Position numbers and translations under genes: made by a program. Under the pieces are notes generated by a model. The model saw only the letters and a program-made list of their open reading frames with translations, had not been told where the DNA came from and made no database searches. A DNA stretch of 64,000 nt from Meiothermus sp. (lineage in GTDB: Bacteria; Deinococcota; Deinococci; Deinococcales; Thermaceae), in NCBI RefSeq assembly GCF_026004055.1, contig NZ_BPIJ01000003.1, positions 344,406-408,405 of the forward strand, given 5' to 3'. Shown in pieces: positions 45,219 to 53,524 of the stretch; the stretch's first letter is position 1, and every line of letters begins with the position of its first letter.

Positions 45219-45989
45219 ATGGAATCGGCACTGCAACAGAACCTTGGCACGGTTACAGCACCCATCACCCGCCTCGAGGCCACCGGGCTGGTCAAGCGCT
45301 ACGGCAAGCGGGAGGTGGTGCGGGGGGTGAGCCTCGAGCTCACACGCGGCGAGATTGTGGCCCTGTTTGGCCCCAACGGGGCCGGTAAAACCACTACGTT
45401 TTACATGCTGGTGGGCTTTATTGAGCCCAACGCCGGACAGATTCGCCTGGGCGGGCAGGACATCACCCGGCTCCCCATGTACAAGCGGGCCCGGCAGGGG
45501 CTGGGCTACCTGCCCCAGGAGCCCTCGGCCTTCCGGCGCATGACCGCGCTGGAAAACCTCTTGGCGGTGCTGGAGTTTCAGCCCCTCTCCAAGAGCGAGC
45601 GGGCCGAGCGGGCCAGAGCGTTGCTTGAGGAACTGGGCATTGCTCACCTTAAGGACAAATACGCCTACACCCTCTCGGGCGGCGAGCGGCGGCGGCTAGA
45701 GATTGCCCGGGCGCTCTGCACCAACCCCGACTTCATCCTGCTGGACGAGCCCTTTACCGGCGTAGACCCCAAAAACGTCCACGACATCCAGAAACTCATC
45801 TCCGAGCTGCGCGAGCGGCGGGGGGTGGGCATCTTCATCACCGACCACTCGGTGCGCGAGACCCTGGCCATCGCCGACCGCATTTACCTGATGTACGACG
45901 GCCAGATGGCCTTCCAGGGCTCGCCGGAGGAGTTTGCCCGCGACTCGGGGGTACGCATGCACTACCTGGGTGACGAGTATGAGCTATAG
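45219..45989 (+). CDS. lptB: ABC transporter ATP-binding protein, LptB-type
   Basis: 256-residue cytoplasmic ATPase resembling LptB, which powers transport of lipopolysaccharide-like lipids to the outer membrane. Walker [10 protein letters not shown] (51-59), Q-loop [11 protein letters not shown], signature LSGGERRR, Walker [13 protein letters not shown] and the H-loop TDHSVRET are intact; [17 protein letters not shown] is typical of LptB. An N-terminal extension of about 18 residues precedes the usual start ([11 protein letters not shown]). No LptFG or LptA gene adjoins. The organism's glycolipid envelope makes the exact cargo uncertain. Confidence 0.9.
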   Translation: MESALQQNLGTVTAPITRLEATGLVKRYGKREVVRGVSLELTRGEIVALFGPNGAGKTTTFYMLVGFIEPNAGQIRLGGQDITRLPMYKRARQGLGYLPQEPSAFRRMTALENLLAVLEFQPLSKSERAERARALLEELGIAHLKDKYAYTLSGGERRRLEIARALCTNPDFILLDEPFTGVDPKNVHDIQKLISELRERRGVGIFITDHSVRETLAIADRIYLMYDGQMAFQGSPEEFARDSGVRMHYLGDEYEL

Positions 45990-46064
45990 AAGCCCTCGGT
46001 CGAGCGTCCAGGATCGAGCACCGCTCCGACCCTGGATCCTAAGCCCCAGACCCTAGACCTTTTT

Positions 46065-47519
46065 ATGACTTTCTGGGCCATCCTCATCCTTCTGGTGCTT
46101 GTGGCAGGCCTGGTGGCCTATGTGGGCGACCTGGTGGCCAAACGGGTGGGGAAGCGCCACTGGCGGTTCCTGGGCCTGCGCCCCAAAGCCACCGCCACCC
46201 TGGTTGCGGTGGCAACAGGGGTTTTGATTGGCCTGGGGGCGTTTGGTGCTTTTTTCCTATTGGTGCGCGATGCCCGCGAAACCATCTTGCAGGCCGAAGC
46301 GGTGCGCCAGGAGCGCGACCGGCTGCGCACCGAGGTAACGCGGCTGGAAAGCCGGGCAGCCAGCATCTTCAGCCAGTACGAACAGCTCAAGGCCGAGCGA
46401 AACGAGTTCGAGAAAAACAACACCTTGCTGGCCCGGCAGTTGGAGCAGAACGTCGAACTCCAGCGCCAGACCCGCCAGGATCTCGAGAACGCCTTGGTCG
46501 AACGGGAGAAATTGCGCCAGGAAGTGGAAAAACTCCAGACCGCCAGCGCATCCCAGCGCGAAGCCCTAGAACAGCTCAAGCAAATTCGCCTGAGCCTGCT
46601 GCAAGAGAAAGAAAAGCTGCAACAGGAAAAAGTGGCGCTGCTGGAGGGTCGTACTGAGCTCTCGGCCCAGGCCCGCAAAGCCGAGCAGCAACTGCGGCAG
46701 TTTGAAGCTGCCAGTCGCGAGGCCAAGGCCCGCCTGGCCAGCCTCCAGGCCCGCACCCAGGAGCTCGAGGCCCGCCTGCGGCAGCTCGAGGCCGACAAGC
46801 GCAACCTCGAGGGCGATGTGGCGGTGTTGGGGAGCGGACCCACCCAGTCCCCTCCCAGCGACACCCCCAGCCGCGGGCTCGAGGCCCTCCAACGCGAAAA
46901 CGGCGAACTCAAGGGCAAGCTGGCCGAGGCCCAGCGGGAGTTACAACAACTGCGCGAGCGCAACCGGCTGATTGTGGCCAGCCTGGACAAAAGCCTGTCC
47001 AGGAGCCTGTTGGCCGAAGAACTGGTCATGCCGGGCAACGAACAAGCAGCCTTGAACGAGGTCACCCGGCGGGCCGACAACCGGGTACGCCTGATCGGGC
47101 TGCGGGGTATGGAGGTGGTCGAAAACCCCAACCTGAGCAACCTTAAGCCGGGGTTGTTCCTGGCCCGTATCCAGAGCATCAGCGCCGATGGGCGGGTGCG
47201 GGCGGTGATTGAGTACCGGGCCCGCGAACAAGCTTTTGCCGAGGGCGAGGTGCTGGCCGCTACCACCCTGGTACTCCCGGCCAGCATGAGCGAGATGCGG
47301 CGCAAGTTCAACGCCCTCAGCCAGGTGGCCGAAAACCGGCTTAGCGAGGCCGGCTGGATTCCCGAAAAGCTAGCCCAGGGGGGAATTGCCCTCGAGGAGT
47401 TCGTGGGCCTGGCCTCGCAGCTCTCCGGCAGACGCGGCGGCGCCCGGATCGCGGTGGTGGCGCTGGATAACCTCTACCCCACCGACCCGCCCAAACTGGG
47501 GCTGAAGCTACTCCCCTAA
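46065..47519 (+). CDS. DUF3084-family membrane-anchored coiled-coil protein
   Basis: 484 residues. Two N-terminal membrane segments (about 3-22 and 44-68) enclose VGKRHWRFLGLRPK, followed by a long coiled coil (about 75-320, rich in Leu, Gln, Glu, Arg) and a globular C-terminal domain (about 330-484) containing NRVRLIGLRGMEVVENP. The layout matches DUF3084 proteins, of unknown function, common in Deinococcus-Thermus and cyanobacteria. Its position after lptB suggests an envelope role (inference). The 3' end overlaps the convergent surface-protein gene by 4 bp. Confidence 0.8.
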   Translation: MTFWAILILLVLVAGLVAYVGDLVAKRVGKRHWRFLGLRPKATATLVAVATGVLIGLGAFGAFFLLVRDARETILQAEAVRQERDRLRTEVTRLESRAASIFSQYEQLKAERNEFEKNNTLLARQLEQNVELQRQTRQDLENALVEREKLRQEVEKLQTASASQREALEQLKQIRLSLLQEKEKLQQEKVALLEGRTELSAQARKAEQQLRQFEAASREAKARLASLQARTQELEARLRQLEADKRNLEGDVAVLGSGPTQSPPSDTPSRGLEALQRENGELKGKLAEAQRELQQLRERNRLIVASLDKSLSRSLLAEELVMPGNEQAALNEVTRRADNRVRLIGLRGMEVVENPNLSNLKPGLFLARIQSISADGRVRAVIEYRAREQAFAEGEVLAATTLVLPASMSEMRRKFNALSQVAENRLSEAGWIPEKLAQGGIALEEFVGLASQLSGRRGGARIAVVALDNLYPTDPPKLGLKLLP

Positions 47520-50233
47520 AACCCCGGCAAAACCAGGTTCAGGTAAAACCTGGGCCCCAGCTCGCCAATCCCCTGCGCGCCCCCCAGCGCCACGCTCGAG
47601 CCCGGCGCCAAATAAAACAAGGTCAGACCCAGCCGCAGCTCCGCCCCCACCGCAAAACGCGCCTGGCTCCAGTCCAAAGGCGACCCGGCCACCCCCGCAT
47701 CCACGAATACCGACAGACTTAGGTCGTCGAAAAATAGTGGCCAGTTGCCCAGCCCCCGCTCGATGCTCCAGGGTGGGAGGCGGTACTCCAGCGACCCCAC
47801 CAAAGCCTGCTGACCGCGCAGTTGGCCCGGCCCATAGCCCCGCACGGCCAGCACCGGCGCACCCCCCACCACCAGCGGCAGGGAGCCCAAGTCGAAGGCA
47901 TCGAAGGCCAGGGGCGAGGTGGTCAAACCACCCCCCACCCGGAGCCCAATCAGGTGCGTGGTCTCCAGCGGCAGGCGGAACTGGAACCCCAGGGCCCCCC
48001 GCACGCTGTAGCGCCAGTCCGGGCTACCCTCCCGTACAAAGGCCGTCCCCACCGCACTCAGACTGCTGCGCGAACGAAATAGGTCGCTGGCGCTGCTGCT
48101 GGCCCCACTCAAGCGCACCGAAAAAGCGTGTGTGACGGTGTTTTGGTTGGGGTCGAGGGCGGGCTCGAGTACATCCGTTCGCACGTACTGCATCCCCAGG
48201 CTGCCCTGTGGCGACCAGAACGAGGTGCCGATGCCCTGGGCATTATCGCGCCCCGAACCCGCCGCTTGTAGGGTGATGGGAAAACCCAGGCCCGCAAACT
48301 GATAGGCCGCATTGTAGAAGATCCCCCGAAAATTACTGTCGAACCCGGCCCCCACCGAATATGCATGGATGCCGATGGGGTCGGCGGCTCCAAATGAGAC
48401 CCCCAAAACCGCCGACACACCAAACCCATCCACCCCGATACCCGCCACGGGCAGCCAGTACAGGGGGCGCAGGTAGCGCAAGGGGTCGTACCCCTGCCCC
48501 TGGGCGGCCTCGGCAGGCTCGAAGGGGGGCAGGGGCTCCCACTTTAGTTCTATTCGCTTCCAGGCGCTGGGATTATACGGGGTCTGGTAGAGGTTATAGC
48601 CGGTTTCGTCGTAGCCGGTAAAGATAATCTGCTGCTGGCTATAGGACAAGGCAGGCTGATAAGCCCCGGTGAGCAGGTTGGTCACCTGAAAGACCGCCCC
48701 GTCCGCCAGGCGGTAGGCGTACAGGTTGTAGACCCGGTTCACATCGCTACTGTAAATCACGTACTTCCCGTCGGGGCTGAAGACCGGGTCGCTGTCTACG
48801 TTTTTGTCCTGGGTCAAGGCCAGGAGGGCCCCGGTCTGTAGGGTGTAGCGGTACAAATCCTGAAAGCCCCCCCGGCGCAGCAGCGACAGGATGAGCGAGC
48901 TCCCATCGGGTGCCACCGCAAAAGAGTGAATCACGCCGTCCTGGAAAGGAAAACTCCGCAGCGGCTGGATGCGCTCCAGCTCGATAAAATAGCGGGCCAG
49001 CTCGGTGGAGCCGTCCGGGGTGTTCTTGGCCACAAAGATACTCTTGCCATCGGGGGCATAGCGGGCAAAGTAGACCCGCTCTCCGTTGGTGAGCCGCTTT
49101 ACGCGGTCTTCCAGGCGATCGTACTGGTAGAGGTCGCTGCCTACAAAGTAGGGGTTGGTGCTGCGACTGGCCGTAAACAGAAGGTAGCGCCCATCCGGCG
49201 ACCACTGGGGGTACTGGGCCGGCCCGTTCAGCAGCTCCCGCTCGCGTTCGTTCACAATCAGACGCAGGCCACTTCGCAAGGGCGAGGCGTGGGCATACAC
49301 CAGGCCATTGGCTGAATCGGTCGCGCCTTCACTAAAAAATCCCAGGTGGCTGAGCTTTTGCACCGGGGTCAGGCCCAAGGCCCGGATGCGGGCGATTTCG
49401 TCCTGAAACTGGCCGGGCAGCCAGCGCACAAAGTCGGTGTAAATCTGGTCGAGCGAGACCCCGAAGGCCTGCAGGAAGGGTTCGTTGAAGTCCTTGGTGG
49501 CCAGCATGGCCGCGTTGGCGTCGGTGAAACGGCGGTAGGCATCCTCGCCAAAGCGAACCTCCAGGTACTGCACCAGCCAGGCGCTGTAGTTGTAAACCAG
49601 AAAGCCCAGGTAGGGCCAGGTGGACTTGCTGTAGGCCTGGCGAATCTCGTCCAGGGTGGGAAACCGGCCCGAAAGCACCATCTGGCGCAGGGCCATGCGG
49701 GTCGTCGCATCGTTCAGGCGCGACTCGCCCAGCTTTTTGTGCTTGAAGTAGAGCACCGTACCTTCCACAAAGGGAAAGGGCTTTACCGCGTTTTGCGACG
49801 GCAGTTGCCCAAAGATACGGGTACGATCCTTCAAGGGGCCCCGCACCTGCGAGAGGTCGAACATATGCACGATCTCGTGGAAGATCACCGTCTCCCACCA
49901 CGAAGAAAGCCGGGGGTTGAAAAAATCCGAGCTGCGGAACTGCCCGGTAAAAATGCCCACCACATTATTGGTGGGGTTGGCGAAGCCGTTGAGGGTGTCC
50001 CCCACATCCGAAAGCACAATGCTGATACGCCCGGGCGGCGCCTCGAAATCAGTAATGAGCAGCCGGTAGGCGTTTTCGGCATGGATGGCCGCCTCACTGG
50101 CCACGCGCTCCAAACCGGCGTGGTAGTGAATATCAAAATGCTCGGTAGGTAGGGTAAACCACTGCCGGGTAGGGTCAAACTGGGCCAGCGCCCAGGAGCA
50201 AGCCAGCAAAATAACCGCCAAGAGCCGCAACAT
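47516..50233 (-). CDS. Surface protein: HExxH metallopeptidase-like domain, beta-propeller, outer-membrane barrel
   Basis: 905 residues from ATG 50233 (the longer frame to 50437 is spurious). Signal peptide MLRLLAVILLACSWALA. The N-terminal domain holds HEIVH (119-123), the zinc motif of gluzincin-type peptidases, in TVIFHEIVHMFDLS. Then TolB/WD40-like propeller repeats follow (for example YPQWSPDGRYLLFTA, DPVFSPDGKYVIYSS; about 345-640), and the C-terminal 260 residues alternate in a barrel-like pattern ending in YLNLVLPGF, as in surface antigen D15 proteins. TATACT 7 bases before the ATG suggests leaderless transcription. Likely outer-membrane anchored. Peptidase activity is not proven; the third zinc ligand was not located. 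Confidence 0.78.
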   Translation of the reverse strand: MLRLLAVILLACSWALAQFDPTRQWFTLPTEHFDIHYHAGLERVASEAAIHAENAYRLLITDFEAPPGRISIVLSDVGDTLNGFANPTNNVVGIFTGQFRSSDFFNPRLSSWWETVIFHEIVHMFDLSQVRGPLKDRTRIFGQLPSQNAVKPFPFVEGTVLYFKHKKLGESRLNDATTRMALRQMVLSGRFPTLDEIRQAYSKSTWPYLGFLVYNYSAWLVQYLEVRFGEDAYRRFTDANAAMLATKDFNEPFLQAFGVSLDQIYTDFVRWLPGQFQDEIARIRALGLTPVQKLSHLGFFSEGATDSANGLVYAHASPLRSGLRLIVNERERELLNGPAQYPQWSPDGRYLLFTASRSTNPYFVGSDLYQYDRLEDRVKRLTNGERVYFARYAPDGKSIFVAKNTPDGSTELARYFIELERIQPLRSFPFQDGVIHSFAVAPDGSSLILSLLRRGGFQDLYRYTLQTGALLALTQDKNVDSDPVFSPDGKYVIYSSDVNRVYNLYAYRLADGAVFQVTNLLTGAYQPALSYSQQQIIFTGYDETGYNLYQTPYNPSAWKRIELKWEPLPPFEPAEAAQGQGYDPLRYLRPLYWLPVAGIGVDGFGVSAVLGVSFGAADPIGIHAYSVGAGFDSNFRGIFYNAAYQFAGLGFPITLQAAGSGRDNAQGIGTSFWSPQGSLGMQYVRTDVLEPALDPNQNTVTHAFSVRLSGASSSASDLFRSRSSLSAVGTAFVREGSPDWRYSVRGALGFQFRLPLETTHLIGLRVGGGLTTSPLAFDAFDLGSLPLVVGGAPVLAVRGYGPGQLRGQQALVGSLEYRLPPWSIERGLGNWPLFFDDLSLSVFVDAGVAGSPLDWSQARFAVGAELRLGLTLFYLAPGSSVALGGAQGIGELGPRFYLNLVLPGF

Positions 50234-50293
50234 CGGGCCTAGTATAGGCATCAGAAATGAAAGGCAATGTAGTGCACCGTTGTACAGAGACTT

Positions 50294-50590
50294 AGAGCGG
50301 TTCCCACGAATAGTCTCTACAGCGGTTTTTGCTGTAGAGACTACAATACGAGCCACCACGTGGGCCCTTTGGGTGGAAACCACGATAAATCCGGTTGCAG
50401 GTCGCAAGTCGCAGGTCAAGGAGGAATCGCAGTACATCCTTCACAGTACGAAAAAACCCTCCCGCTACGAGAGGGTCTGCCACCGAACTCGAGCCAGGCT
50501 GTGTCTGACGATAAGAGTCACAATCACAAGGTTCTAGAGCAGTTCCCACGAATACCCCCAACAGCGGTGTGTGCTGGTGGGGGTAAAACA
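50294..50590. repeat. Direct repeat pair with hairpins in the gap upstream of the Deg gene 3' end
   Basis: AGAGCGGTTCCCACGAATA (50294-50312) and AGAGCAGTTCCCACGAATA (50536-50554) are each followed by a hairpin around CAGCGGT...TGCTG (GTCTCTACAGC / GCTGTAGAGAC in the first; ACCCCCAACAGC / GCTGGTGGGGGT in the second). Between them lies ACCCTCCCGCTACGAGAGGGT-like structure. An inverted copy of the core is at 40081-40100. This gap (50234-50655) has no gene; a small structured RNA or decayed repeat is possible. Confidence 0.5.
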
Positions 50591-50655
50591 CTGGCCGCCG
50601 CGAGGGCAGTGTTTGTGAGAAACGCGATAGGGCGGTCAAATTGCCACGTCCGCCC

Positions 50656-51903
50656 TTAGCGGATCACCTGTGGCACCACTCGCACATCCCGGGTCTGACC
50701 ATCCCGCCAGACCTTCAGGTTCACGGCTTCACCTGGCTTCTTGGAGAGCAGCACTGCCCGCAGGTCGTTGATGTTATTGATGGGGTTGCCGTCGGCCTCG
50801 AGCAGAATATCGCCATTGACCCCCAGCTCAATTACCTGGCCGGTACGAAGCTGAAGCTGCACCGTGCGGGTAGCCGCCCGCAGCCCGGCCCGTTCGGCGG
50901 GGCTCCCCCGCTCGACCTGCTGAATCATCAGGCCGGTATCGGGCAGGCGGTTCTGGCGGCGGATGTTCTCGGGGTATTCACTCATCGAGAGCAGCGACAG
51001 GGTCACGCCCAGGCGGGGGCGGGAACGCAGGATTTCCTCGGCAGTGATATCCTTGCCGGCCTTGAGGTCGGCCAGGTACTGCTTGGCCAGGTTGATGGGG
51101 ATGGCAAAGCCGATGCCCGCCGACTGGGCGCTGCCAAAAGCCCCGGTGGTGCTGTAGATAAAGGTGTTGATGCCGATCACCTCGCCGCGGGAGTTGAGCA
51201 GCGGCCCCCCGGAGTTGCCGGGGTTGATGGCGGCATCGGTCTGGATTACGGTGGGCACAAAAGCACCCTTACCATCGCCGCTACCGTCGTTGGGGTTGCG
51301 CCGGATGGCCGAGACAATGCCTTCAGTGACGGTAAATTCCAGCCCAAACGGGTTGCCCATGGCAATGGCCTTCTGGCCTACGCGCACCTGGTCGGAGTCG
51401 GCCAGGCGCATGGGCTTGAGTTTCTCCCGCGGGGCCTGTACCCGGATCAGGGCCAGGTCGAGAGGCTCGGCACGGCCTACTACCCGGGCGGGGTAGCTTT
51501 TGGGGTCGTTGTGAAAGCGCACCGTAATCTGGTCGGCTCCCTCGATCACGTGGTAGTTGGTCAGGATCAGGCCATCCTGATCGAGCACAAAGCCTGAACC
51601 TGTACCTTCTTGTGGTTGAGGCTGCAAAAAGGGCGAGAAAAAGCCAAAGTCGCGGCCTGCCTGTGGCGCACTCCGCACCGCCACAAACACCACCCCATCC
51701 CCGCTGCGCTGCACAATATCCACAGTGTTGCGTTCGTTCTCGAGCAAAGCCCGGTTCTGGTCAAACGATTGCGCCTGGGTCTGCACTTGCGGCTCGCTAG
51801 GGGCCGGAAGCGGACTCTGACTCTTGCTCAGGTTGAACCAAAGTACCCCACCCCCCACCGTTAGGAGCAAGCCCAAAGCAATCGAAGCGTTTCTCATAGA
51901 CAT
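50656..51903 (-). CDS. Deg/HtrA-type serine protease with PDZ domain
   Basis: 415-residue envelope protease/chaperone. An N-terminal membrane anchor or signal (about 7-24) precedes a linker, then a trypsin-like domain with His118 (TNYHVIEGA), Asp149 (EPLDLALIR) and Ser231 (NPGNSGGPL), and one PDZ domain (about 295-405; GLMIQQVERGSPAERAGL). A single PDZ with an anchor matches DegS/HhoA-like members. GGAGG precedes ATG 51903. The promoter region has a direct repeat that may bind a response regulator. Degrades misfolded exported proteins. Confidence 0.93.
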   Translation of the reverse strand: MSMRNASIALGLLLTVGGGVLWFNLSKSQSPLPAPSEPQVQTQAQSFDQNRALLENERNTVDIVQRSGDGVVFVAVRSAPQAGRDFGFFSPFLQPQPQEGTGSGFVLDQDGLILTNYHVIEGADQITVRFHNDPKSYPARVVGRAEPLDLALIRVQAPREKLKPMRLADSDQVRVGQKAIAMGNPFGLEFTVTEGIVSAIRRNPNDGSGDGKGAFVPTVIQTDAAINPGNSGGPLLNSRGEVIGINTFIYSTTGAFGSAQSAGIGFAIPINLAKQYLADLKAGKDITAEEILRSRPRLGVTLSLLSMSEYPENIRRQNRLPDTGLMIQQVERGSPAERAGLRAATRTVQLQLRTGQVIELGVNGDILLEADGNPINNINDLRAVLLSKKPGEAVNLKVWRDGQTRDVRVVPQVIR

Positions 51904-51923
51904 CTCAAAAACCTCCTTCTCCT

Positions 51924-51956
51924 AGTGTAGCGAGCTACGGTGAAGACGGTGTGAAG
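51924..51956 (-). promoter_or_regulatory. Putative regulated promoter of the Deg protease gene
   Basis: On the minus strand, TACACT (51929-51924) is a -10 candidate. Just upstream are two direct repeats, CTTCACACCGT (51956-51946) and CTTCACCGT (51945-51937), about one helical turn apart in the -35 zone, as in OmpR/PhoB-type activator sites. Inferred only. Confidence 0.4.
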
Positions 51957-51961
51957 TGCAA

Positions 51962-52822
51962 TTATGAAAACACCACCGTCTTGTTACCGTACACGATAAT
52001 GCGGTCTTCCAGATGCCACAGCACCGCCCGGGCCAGCACGTTGCGCTCCAAATCCCGCCCCAGCCGCACCAGTTCGGCCACATCGTGCCGGTGCGAGACC
52101 CGGGCTACGTCCTGCTCGATAATGGGCCCCTGGTCGAGTTCCTCGGTCACATAGTGGGCCGTGGCCCCGATAATCTTCACCCCGCGGGTATAGGCCTGCT
52201 TGTAGGGGTTGGCGCCCACAAAAGCGGGCAAAAACGAGTGGTGGATGTTGATGATTTTGTTGGGGAAGTGAGCTACAAAACCGGCGGTCAGAATTTGCAT
52301 GTACCGGGCCAGCACTACCAGATCGGAGCCCTCGAGCAGCTCTAACATCTGTGCCTCGGCCTCTTCTTTGCGCTCTTTGTTTACTGGAGCGTAGTGGTAG
52401 GGAATACCAAACCGTTCGACCTCAGGCCGCAGGTCGTCGTGGTTGGAAATCACCTGGGTCAACTCGCAGGGCAGTTCGCGGTTGCTGTGACGCCACAGCA
52501 GCTCGCGCAGGGCGTGGTCGTATTTGGAAACCAGGATGGCGACCTTCTTGAGGTCGGCGGCGTAGGCGATACGCCAGTCCATCTCGAAGCGGGCCGCCAC
52601 CCGCTCGGCAAAGGCTTTTTCCAGGATTTCCCTCGAGACATCGAGGTGGGGGGTCTGAAACTCCAGCCGCATGAAAAAAAGCCCCCCCTCGGGGTCGGTG
52701 GAGTGCTGATCGAGGGCGGTGATGTTGGCCCCGTGGTTGAAGAGGAAATTCGAGACCGCCGCCACAATGCCGGGCCGGTCGGGGCAGGTAATCAGGAGCC
52801 GTGCAGTGGTGTCGATCTGCAT
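51962..52822 (-). CDS. purU: Formyltetrahydrofolate deformylase
   Basis: Hydrolyses 10-formyl-tetrahydrofolate to formate and tetrahydrofolate, balancing the one-carbon pool and supplying formate. 286 residues: an N-terminal ACT domain (about 7-85; [19 protein letters not shown]) and a formyltransferase-like domain with the catalytic Asn-His-Asp set in [11 protein letters not shown], and [15 protein letters not shown]. The start ATG 52822 has GAGG 5 bases upstream and TATAGC further up. It sits 58 bp upstream of the Deg gene on the same strand, without functional relation. Confidence 0.95.
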   Translation of the reverse strand: MQIDTTARLLITCPDRPGIVAAVSNFLFNHGANITALDQHSTDPEGGLFFMRLEFQTPHLDVSREILEKAFAERVAARFEMDWRIAYAADLKKVAILVSKYDHALRELLWRHSNRELPCELTQVISNHDDLRPEVERFGIPYHYAPVNKERKEEAEAQMLELLEGSDLVVLARYMQILTAGFVAHFPNKIINIHHSFLPAFVGANPYKQAYTRGVKIIGATAHYVTEELDQGPIIEQDVARVSHRHDVAELVRLGRDLERNVLARAVLWHLEDRIIVYGNKTVVFS

Positions 52823-52920
52823 ACCGGCCTCAGGCTATAGGCTGGGGGCTCAAAGCTCAAGGCAGGCGCGGAGGTTCCGGGCAGGCCGGCGGAGGGCTGG
52901 AGTGCGCTGGGACGGTTTAG

Positions 52921-53258
52921 TGCTCTGGTAACAAAATACGCAGTATGGGGTTTAGCCTTCAAAACGCGCCGTGTCTCGTAAACCTGGGCCTTCGGTGCCT
53001 TGCCTGTACGGTCATGCAAAAAGCACCCCACCCCGCTTCGCCCCTTCCCTCCCCTACTGCGTAGGGGAGGCCAGGTGGGGTGGCTGACCTGGCCCTTCAC
53101 GCAGCGGATTGGGGGCCTTGCCTGATACCCTCCCCCACCCTCCCTACGCGGTAGGGAGGGCGTTTTTAGGCCATCTCGGGGGCCGAAGTGGGATGGAATC
53201 TCTACAACGATGTATTCGGTGTGCGGTACAAAGCTTCGGAAATTTAGTTACCAGACCA
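52921..53258. mobile_element. M1 MITE-like element, copy c (338 bp)
   Basis: Ends TGCTCTGGTAAC (one mismatch) and GTTACCAGACCA. Left flank TTAG; right flank CTTAG, one base off a perfect duplication. Interior nearly identical to copies a and b. Lies between purU and E2b. Confidence 0.85.
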
Positions 53259-53260
53259 CT

Positions 53261-53514
53261 TAGAGCGCTCTTCACAAATATCGAGCCATCGGGGAGAAGA
53301 ATCTTTTCTCCTGGAGAACAGTGGCCGCCGGGAAACTCGAAACCCAAGCACCCGTGGCCCACGCCCCAGTGCGTAACATGCGTCTGCCAGGTTAGCCACA
53401 ACGTGGCTAACCTGGCCCAGACGCAACGCAGACAAGCGTGCCTCACCGAGGTGAGGCACGTCTGCTTGTCCCTTCTCGTTTTCGTGGGCGGCCACGTCTG
53501 TGAAGAGCGCTGTA
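53261..53514. repeat. E2 inverted-repeat element, copy b (uninterrupted)
   Basis: 254 bp bounded by TAGAGCGCTCTTCACA (53261-53276) and TGTGAAGAGCGCTGTA (53499-53514), inverted with one mismatch. Inner palindromes include GTTAGCCACAACGTGGCTAAC and GTGCCTCACCGAGGTGAGGCAC. It ends 10 bp from the typA stop and directly follows M1 copy c. Confidence 0.8.
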
Positions 53515-53524
53515 ACCGCTGTGG

